DNA from: Ensifer sp. LC11
GTDB lineage: Bacteria > Pseudomonadota > Alphaproteobacteria > Rhizobiales > Rhizobiaceae
DNA length: 35,595 bases
Assembly (NCBI RefSeq): GCF_001695835.1
Contig: NZ_MBSO01000038.1
Coordinates: 1-35,595, forward strand
Direction: 5' to 3'
Below the pieces are notes generated by a model. The model was not told the DNA's origin. It was given only the letters and a program-made list of their open reading frames with translations, and made no database searches. Position 1 is the stretch's first letter, and the number at the start of each line of letters is the position of its first letter. Shown here in pieces: positions 30,746 to 35,595 of this stretch. The position numbers were made by a program, and so were the translations under genes.

Positions 30746-32227
30746 CTAGTATTTCACCCAAACCGTTTTCAGCGCGCAGTACTTATCGAAGCTGTGAATC
30801 GAGAGGTCGCGGCCGAAACCGGACTGCTTCATGCCGCCGAAGGGCGTCATGGTGGAGAGCGCATCGACGGTGTTTACCGAGACCGTGCCCGCATGGAGCC
30901 TGTCCGAAACGGAGAGCGCCCGCGACAGATCCCGTGTCCAGACGGAGGCGGCGAGGCCGTATTCGCTGTCGTTGGCAATCAGCAGCGCCTCCTCGTCGTT
31001 AGCGAAGGGCGTAATGGCGAGCACGGGGCCGAAAATCTCCTCCCGCGCGATGCGCGCATCCGGCGACACCTCGTTGAAGATGGTCGGCTGGATGTAGCAA
31101 TCCGAGCCGTCGCGCGTCTCGCGATTGCCGCCATATACCAGCCGGCCTTCCGAGCGGCCGATGTCGATATAGCTTGCCACGCGGTCGGCATGGGTCTTCT
31201 CGACCAGAGGCCCCATGCGGGTGACAGGATCTAGCGGATCGCCGAGCGGCCAGGCGGCGGCAGCCTCGATCAGCTTCTGGGTGAATTCCTCCTGCACGGA
31301 GCGGTGTACCAGCAGGCGCGAATTGGCCGAGCAGACCTCGCCGGAATTGAACAGAATGCCGAAGGCCGCCATCCCAGCCGCCTTGTCGAGATCGGCATCG
31401 GCGAAAACGAGGTTCGGCGATTTGCCGCCGGTCTCAAGCCACACCTGCTTCATGTTGCTTGCGCCGGCATAGGTCATAAAGAGCTTGCCGACGTTGGTCG
31501 AGCCGGTGAAGACAAGCGCGTCGACATCCGGATGCAGGCCAAGGGCACGTCCGGCATCTTCGCCGAAGCCGGGCACGACGTTGAGCACGCCGTCCGGCAG
31601 GCCGGCCTCGGAGGCGAGTTCCGCCAGCATGAGGGCGGAGAGCGGCGACTGTTCGGCCGGCTTCAGCACGACGGAATTGCCGGTGGCGAGCGCGGGCGCG
31701 AGTTTCCAGGTTGCCATGTCCAGCGGAAAGTTCCACGGCACGACGGCGCCGATGACGCCGAGCGGCACGCGGCGGATCATGGCGAGATCCCCGCGGCCAG
31801 TGGGCGCGATCTCGTCATAGAGCTTGTCGATGGCCTCCGCATGCCATTCGAAGAAGTGCGCCGAGCCGGGCGCGTCGATTGTGGAGCTGTCGCTGATAGG
31901 CTTGCCAATATCAAGCGTGTCGAGCAGGGCGAGTTCCGGCACGTTTTCGCGAATGAGGGCGGCAAGCCGTAGGAGCACCGCCTTGCGCTCCGCCGGCGAT
32001 TTGCCCGACCAGCGGCCATCCTTGAAGGCGCGGCGGGCCGAAGTGACGGCGGCGTCGATGTCTTCCGCGGTGCCGCGGGCGACGTCCGTCAGCACCTGCG
32101 CATTGGCGGGGTTCACGGTTTCGAACCGCCCGCCCTTCGCCGCCTCGCGAAAACCGCCGTCGATATAGAGGCCATTGCGGAATTTCAGGCTCGCGGCGCG
32201 GGCGCGCCAGTCGGTGGTCGTGGTCAT
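30746..32227 (-). CDS. Aldehyde dehydrogenase (PuuC/BADH-like)
   Basis: The 493-residue NAD(P)-dependent aldehyde dehydrogenase oxidises an aldehyde to its acid. VVPWNFPLDMATWKLAPALA and GNSVVLKPAEQSPLSAL form the nucleotide site, Glu265 lies in VWLETGGKSPN and catalytic Cys299 in NSGEVCSANSR. The C-terminal GGMKQSGFGRDLSIHSFDKY resembles PuuC-type enzymes of putrescine use, which handle amino-aldehydes. Its ATG overlaps the LysR stop by 4 bases (ATGA), so the two are co-transcribed. Aldehydes could come from the amine dehydrogenase or the GMC enzyme of the same locus. Confidence 0.93.
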   Translation of the reverse strand: MTTTTDWRARAASLKFRNGLYIDGGFREAAKGGRFETVNPANAQVLTDVARGTAEDIDAAVTSARRAFKDGRWSGKSPAERKAVLLRLAALIRENVPELALLDTLDIGKPISDSSTIDAPGSAHFFEWHAEAIDKLYDEIAPTGRGDLAMIRRVPLGVIGAVVPWNFPLDMATWKLAPALATGNSVVLKPAEQSPLSALMLAELASEAGLPDGVLNVVPGFGEDAGRALGLHPDVDALVFTGSTNVGKLFMTYAGASNMKQVWLETGGKSPNLVFADADLDKAAGMAAFGILFNSGEVCSANSRLLVHRSVQEEFTQKLIEAAAAWPLGDPLDPVTRMGPLVEKTHADRVASYIDIGRSEGRLVYGGNRETRDGSDCYIQPTIFNEVSPDARIAREEIFGPVLAITPFANDEEALLIANDSEYGLAASVWTRDLSRALSVSDRLHAGTVSVNTVDALSTMTPFGGMKQSGFGRDLSIHSFDKYCALKTVWVKY

Positions 32228-33183
32228 GAACTGCCTTTCTGTTCTCGGGGGGCGTCGGCGGAAGCCGGCAGGTCCATGACCATGTCGCCAATCTTTTCGC
32301 CGCAGAAATCGATGAAGCGCCGAACGGTGAGCGCCGGGCTCGCCCCGCCCATGGCGAGTATGCCCATGCGCATGGGACGGAGGTTGCCGGAGAGCGGCAC
32401 AAAGACCAGCTTGTTGCCGTCGGGCGCATAGGCGGAGACCGGCCTTATGTTGGCGATGGAATAGCCGAACCGGTTGGCGACCATGGCGCGCATCACGGAC
32501 ATGTCGCGCGTGCGCTCGACAATGTGCGGCGTCAGGCCCGCATCGCGGAAGAGCGAGAGGAAGTAGGCCGAGCTGTGCGGCAGGTCGAGCAGGATCATCG
32601 GGTGGGAGGCGAGGTCCTCCACCGTCACCTCGCGGTGGCCCGCAAGCGGGTGATCCGCCTGCAGCACGGCATAAGGCGGCAGCACGGCAAGCTCGTGAAA
32701 CGTTATGTCGGCGGGAATGTCGAGGTCGTAGCTGAGCGCGATATCAAAGCGCGCCATGCGCAACCCTTCGAGAATGCTGGCCTGGTCGCGCTCGTACTGG
32801 AAGAAATCAACGTCCGGATAGGTATCGGAAAAGGCACGGCGCAGCGCCGGGATTACGGCCTGCGCGAAGGTGACGAGGCAGGCGACGTGCAGCGGCCCGC
32901 GCACCTGCCCGGTCAGTTCATTGGAAAGCGCATTAAGCTTGGCCGCCTCGGAAAGGATTTGTCGCGCCTGGTCGACGAAGCTGCGGCCGGCCTGCGTCAG
33001 CGAAAGGCCGTGCGCGTGCCGGCGCACGAAAAGGGTGATGCCGAATTCCTTTTCGAGTTGGGAGACCGCCGCCGAGACCGACGGCGCGGACACATTCACC
33101 CGTTCGGCCGCCTCCGTGACGGAGCCATATTCCCCGACCGCGACGAGATATTCCAATTGGCGAAGGGTGAAGCGCAGAACCAT
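32224..33183 (-). CDS. LysR-family transcriptional regulator
   Basis: The 319-residue protein has an N-terminal winged helix-turn-helix (FTLRQLEYLVAVGEYGSVTE, then VSAPSVSAAVSQLEKEFGIT and FVRRHAHGLSLTQAG) and a two-lobe periplasmic-binding-like effector domain from about residue 90. ATG 33183 follows AAGGA; the frame is open to 33594 but that is shadow sequence. Unusually for a LysR gene it is not divergent from its target. It reads in the same direction as the aldehyde dehydrogenase and overlaps it by ATGA. It lies between the two copies of a shared palindrome and is the best candidate for controlling both units. Inducer unknown. Confidence 0.92.
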   Translation of the reverse strand: MVLRFTLRQLEYLVAVGEYGSVTEAAERVNVSAPSVSAAVSQLEKEFGITLFVRRHAHGLSLTQAGRSFVDQARQILSEAAKLNALSNELTGQVRGPLHVACLVTFAQAVIPALRRAFSDTYPDVDFFQYERDQASILEGLRMARFDIALSYDLDIPADITFHELAVLPPYAVLQADHPLAGHREVTVEDLASHPMILLDLPHSSAYFLSLFRDAGLTPHIVERTRDMSVMRAMVANRFGYSIANIRPVSAYAPDGNKLVFVPLSGNLRPMRMGILAMGGASPALTVRRFIDFCGEKIGDMVMDLPASADAPREQKGSS

Positions 33184-33334
33184 ATCCGTATCCTTTTTGG
33201 TCCGCCAATTAAGGAACAGATTCGAACGCGCGAAAAGGGCATCGCCATCCGGGCTGTGGATGACATTGCCGCCGGGGCTCGGGTTTCGGATCATGGCATG
33301 CTCGCCTCCTCCGTGCGGGCGCCGACGCAGCCTC

Positions 33335-34591
33335 TCAGGAGGCCGCGGCTGCGGTCTCGGCCGTCCGCCTGCTCCGGTTCTCGGCGATGTAGCCTGCGAG
33401 GTAATCCGCATCGTGCCAGACGCCCCAAATGAAGGAAGAGGCGCGGCGTGACAGCCAGGGAAGGCCGACGAAGAAGAGGCCCGGCACCCTTGAGACGCCG
33501 CGCTCGTGCACCGGCCGTCCCTTTTCGTCAAAGGCATCAAGCCTCGCCCAGCTGTAATCGACCGTGTAACCCGTCGCCCAGATGATGGAAGCAATGCCAG
33601 CCTCCTTCAGGTTCAACGAGAGGATGGGATCGCTCACGCAGAGCGGATCGGGTTCCTTCCGGCGGGCTTCTGGATCTTCGGGCAGATCGAGATTGTTTTT
33701 CGCAGCATAGTCGTCGGCGCGATCAAGCAGGGAGAGGTAGTTGGCATCGCCCAGCGCGATGTTCGTCGCCAGGTCTGGCGCGATGCGCAGCACGCCGTTG
33801 TCAAAGGCATCGGCCCGGCCGAGCAGCACCATGCCGCGTGCGCCAAGGCGGCGGAAGTCGACGGTCTGCCCGCCATAGGCACCGCTGACGGCGATGGTGA
33901 CATGTTCCGTATTGGGTGCCGGCACCTTGAGGTCCCAGATCCCGAGCACGCCCAGCCACCAGCAGAAATCCTTGCCGCGATAGCGCCGCGGCGGCCGATC
34001 GTGCGGGCCGATGGAGAGATAGACGCGTTTCCCCGCGCGCAGCAACTCGTCGGCGATCTGTGTGCCGGAGGAGCCGGCGCCCACCACAAGCACCGCACCC
34101 TCGGGCAACTGGCCCGGATTGCGGTAGGTATTGGAGTGAATTTGCACGAGACCTTCCGCCGCCGGCACGAGGGCTGGCATGGTGGGACGCTGGAAGGCGC
34201 CGGTGGCGGAAACCACGTTCTTCGCCTCGAACACGCCCGCCGTTGTCTCGACGCGGAAAGTGTCGCCCTCCTTGCGAACACTCTTGACCTCGACACCGGT
34301 ACGGATCGGCGCCTCGATCTTTTCCGCGTAGGCGACGAAGTAATCGGCAACCTGTTCCTTGGGGACGAAGGCATCGTCGTCGACGCCGGGGAAGGTCATG
34401 CCGGGAAAGCGGTCATGCCAGGCGGGGCCATTGGCGACGAGGGAATCCCAACGCGCGGTGCGCCAGCTCTCGGCGATGCGGTTCTTTTCGAGCACCAGAT
34501 GGGGCACGCCGCGCTTGCCGAGATGTTCGCTCATCGCTACGCCCGCCTGACCGGCGCCGATGACGAGCGTATCCACTTTTTCCACTGACAT
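33335..34591 (-). CDS. FMO/CzcO-like FAD- and NAD(P)-dependent oxidoreductase
   Basis: The 418-residue flavoprotein has an FAD-binding motif GAGQAGVAMSEHLGKRG at residue 12, the ESWRTARWDSLVANGPAWHD segment common to CzcO-type proteins, ATGAFQRPTMP, and a second dinucleotide motif VLVVGAGSSGTQIADELLRA for NADPH. A later WATGYTVDYSW closes the FAD site. These fit class-B-like flavin monooxygenases that add oxygen to nitrogen, sulfur or carbon. The exact FMO fingerprint FxGxxxHS is only partly kept (LVQIHSNTY). AGGA precedes the ATG. It heads the unit that continues, after a 151-bp gap, with LysR and aldehyde dehydrogenase. A hydroxylating role on the imported amine is inferred. Confidence 0.88.
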   Translation of the reverse strand: MSVEKVDTLVIGAGQAGVAMSEHLGKRGVPHLVLEKNRIAESWRTARWDSLVANGPAWHDRFPGMTFPGVDDDAFVPKEQVADYFVAYAEKIEAPIRTGVEVKSVRKEGDTFRVETTAGVFEAKNVVSATGAFQRPTMPALVPAAEGLVQIHSNTYRNPGQLPEGAVLVVGAGSSGTQIADELLRAGKRVYLSIGPHDRPPRRYRGKDFCWWLGVLGIWDLKVPAPNTEHVTIAVSGAYGGQTVDFRRLGARGMVLLGRADAFDNGVLRIAPDLATNIALGDANYLSLLDRADDYAAKNNLDLPEDPEARRKEPDPLCVSDPILSLNLKEAGIASIIWATGYTVDYSWARLDAFDEKGRPVHERGVSRVPGLFFVGLPWLSRRASSFIWGVWHDADYLAGYIAENRSRRTAETAAAAS

Positions 34592-34693
34592 GCCGCATCC
34601 TCTTTTGCTTCGACGGAGGGTCGGCCCCTACGGCCGATCCTGCCGATTGGTGTAAAGGAGGGCGGAACTGCCTGACATAAGAGTTTGATTCAG

Positions 34694-34716
34694 CGCTGAT
34701 TAGGCGCCCGCTAAAT
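34694..34716. promoter_or_regulatory. Palindromic operator upstream of the flavoprotein gene
   Basis: On the plus strand CGCTGATTAG-N7-CTAAAT occupies 34694-34716, about 105 bp upstream of the flavoprotein ATG. Read on the minus strand it is TTAG-N7-CTAATCAGCG, the same as at 30522-30542 except in the 7-base spacer. The match of 14 fixed bases with equal spacing points to one regulator acting on both units. Confidence 0.55.
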
Positions 34717-35145
34717 GCCACGGCAGGGGAGCTACCGCGCCCAGCGTGGGCTTCGGAAATATGATCAAGAGAGCGATGGCGTACCGTCACGTACCGTCGT
34801 AACCGCCGAGAGCACCTTTCAGGTGATCCGCTCATTGGTCGTGGGTGGAATGCAGCGCCGTTACAGGCGGCAATCACGTCAGACAGGCGATTACAATCCT
34901 CCGGCGCCGCAAATTTTTTGGGGTCGAGTTCGTCAGCGATGATAAAACAGCGCACTGCTCGTGCCGAGCCGAACGCCGCACCCGCCTATTCGATATCCCA
35001 TTGCCGCGTCAGCTGACTGCCGGCGGTTGTGATGCCAAGTGGCATCGCCTGCGCATAAGTGGGCAAGAGTGGGATTACATGTTCGGATAGACCGGTCCGT
35101 CGCCGGCCTTCTTCACGGAGGTCCGTGCGGCCCGCCTCCCGAACA
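34717..35145. other. Intergenic region with a duplicated gene end
   Basis: No gene is supported. At its left end GTACCGTCACGTACCGTC (34783-34800) is a short direct repeat. At 35075-35100 the sequence TTACATGTTCGGATAGACCGG repeats, exactly, the 3' end of the ETF-QO gene found 71 bp to the right (35146-35166); read on the minus strand it gives a second GDGPVYPNM and stop. Between the copies GGAGG and CCTCC flank a GC-rich hairpin-like stretch (35118-35140) that may serve as terminator for ETF-QO. Confidence 0.5.
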
Positions 35146-35595
35146 TTACATGTTCGGATAGACCGGGCCTTCGCCGCCCTGTGGCGGCACCCAGTTGATG
35201 TTCTGGTTCGGGTCCTTGATGTCGCAGGTCTTGCAGTGCACGCAGTTCTGCGCGTTGATGACGAAGACGTCCTTGCCGTCCTTCTCCACCCATTCGTAAA
35301 CGCCGGCCGGACAGTAGCGCGTCGACGGGCCGGCAAAGACATCGTGCTCGGAGCGCTTCTGCAGCTCCATGTCCTTCACCTGCAGATGGACCGGCTGGTC
35401 TTCCTCATGGTTGGTGTTCGACAGGAACACCGAGGACAGGCGGTCAAAGGTCAAGACGCCATCCGGCTTCGGATAGTCGATCTTCTGGTGCTGTGCGGCC
35501 GGCTCCAGGCAGGCGGCATCGGTCTTGCCGTGCTTCAGCGTGCCGAAGAAGGAGAAGCCGAAGAGCTGGTTGGTCCACATGTCGAGACCGCCGAG
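35146..35595 (-). CDS. Electron transfer flavoprotein:ubiquinone oxidoreductase, C-terminal part (runs off the window)
   Basis: About 149 C-terminal residues are present; the start lies beyond the right edge. Recognisable are the ferredoxin-like 4Fe-4S domain with RYCPAGVYEWVEKDGKDVFV, NAQNCVHCKTCDIKDPNQNI with its cysteines, and the terminal NWVPPQGGEGPVYPNM typical of ETF-QO. This inner-membrane-associated enzyme takes electrons from reduced ETF and passes them to ubiquinone, serving acyl-CoA, sarcosine-type and amine dehydrogenases. It lies upstream of the amine catabolic locus in the same orientation but is 554 bp from it, so co-transcription is unlikely. It may be the housekeeping copy. 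Confidence 0.93.
   Translation of the reverse strand, partial: LGGLDMWTNQLFGFSFFGTLKHGKTDAACLEPAAQHQKIDYPKPDGVLTFDRLSSVFLSNTNHEEDQPVHLQVKDMELQKRSEHDVFAGPSTRYCPAGVYEWVEKDGKDVFVINAQNCVHCKTCDIKDPNQNINWVPPQGGEGPVYPNM

Noticed and set aside
34413-34955. 180-aa minus-strand frame beginning MRCFIIADELDPKK
   Set aside because: Most of it overlaps the flavoprotein gene in another frame. The first 40 residues look more protein-like but no family or ribosome site could be recognised.

Overview
This GC-rich window looks like chromosome or large-replicon DNA of an alphaproteobacterium, most likely a member of the Rhizobiaceae or a close rhizobial relative. The grounds are the rhizobial-type interspersed repeat at 6871-6908, a DUF6494 protein, IS21- and IS3-type relics, tightly overlapping operons, and a catabolic cluster with a Pot-type ABC importer and a dimethylamine-dehydrogenase-like enzyme. 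Genus and species cannot be fixed from sequence reading alone.

Region 1 (1-8515) is an export/resistance-like locus. A MocR-type (GntR-aminotransferase) regulator reads leftward from 1795. On its other side lie a 1410-residue autotransporter-like adhesin and then a VOC-family protein, a LysE-type exporter and a PhzF-family isomerase. The roughly 130-bp control region between the regulator and the adhesin is repeated, diverged, in front of the VOC gene. Each copy carries two direct-repeat half-sites spaced exactly 32 bp. The adhesin therefore appears to have been inserted between the regulator and its old target operon, with a duplicate operator on each side.

Region 2 (8516-18735) is largely a gene graveyard with a few intact genes. 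Relics are a frameshifted rpiR-type regulator, a P-type ATPase tail fused to an alpha/beta-hydrolase tail, an IS21 IstA fragment, an internally deleted IS3 element, an N-terminally truncated Fic gene, a decayed tRNA-Ala-like sequence and a possible hydroxyacid-dehydrogenase tail. Apparently intact genes are a tyrosine/dual-specificity phosphatase, a leftward operon (secreted isoaspartyl methyltransferase, a polytopic spermidine-synthase-like methyltransferase, and a half-length SnoaL protein with a membrane tail), a DUF6494 protein and an exported intradiol dioxygenase.

Region 3 (18738-34591), all leftward, is a coherent catabolic locus. Reading in the direction of transcription it encodes an FMO/CzcO-like flavoprotein; a LysR regulator overlapping an aldehyde dehydrogenase; then a long tight run of a dimethylamine/trimethylamine-dehydrogenase-like Fe-S flavoenzyme, a PotABCD-type importer (ATPase, two permeases, binding protein), a YtcJ-type amidohydrolase, a GMC oxidoreductase, RidA, a DUF1028 protein and an ArgE-type deacylase. 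The two promoter regions of this locus share an almost identical palindromic element (TTAG-N7-CTAATCAGCG), which would tie the flavoprotein/LysR/aldehyde-dehydrogenase unit and the demethylase/transport unit into one regulon. Inferred role: uptake of an N-alkylated or polyamine-like nitrogen compound, oxidative N-dealkylation, removal of reactive imines by RidA, oxidation of the aldehyde and hydrolysis of acyl intermediates. The substrate is unknown. The dehydrogenase pocket differs from classic trimethylamine dehydrogenase at key positions.

Region 4 (34592-35595) contains the second copy of the palindrome, a short duplicate of a gene end, and the C-terminal end of electron-transfer flavoprotein:ubiquinone oxidoreductase, which runs off the right edge. 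That protein is the respiratory exit for electrons from ETF-linked dehydrogenases of the type seen in region 3.
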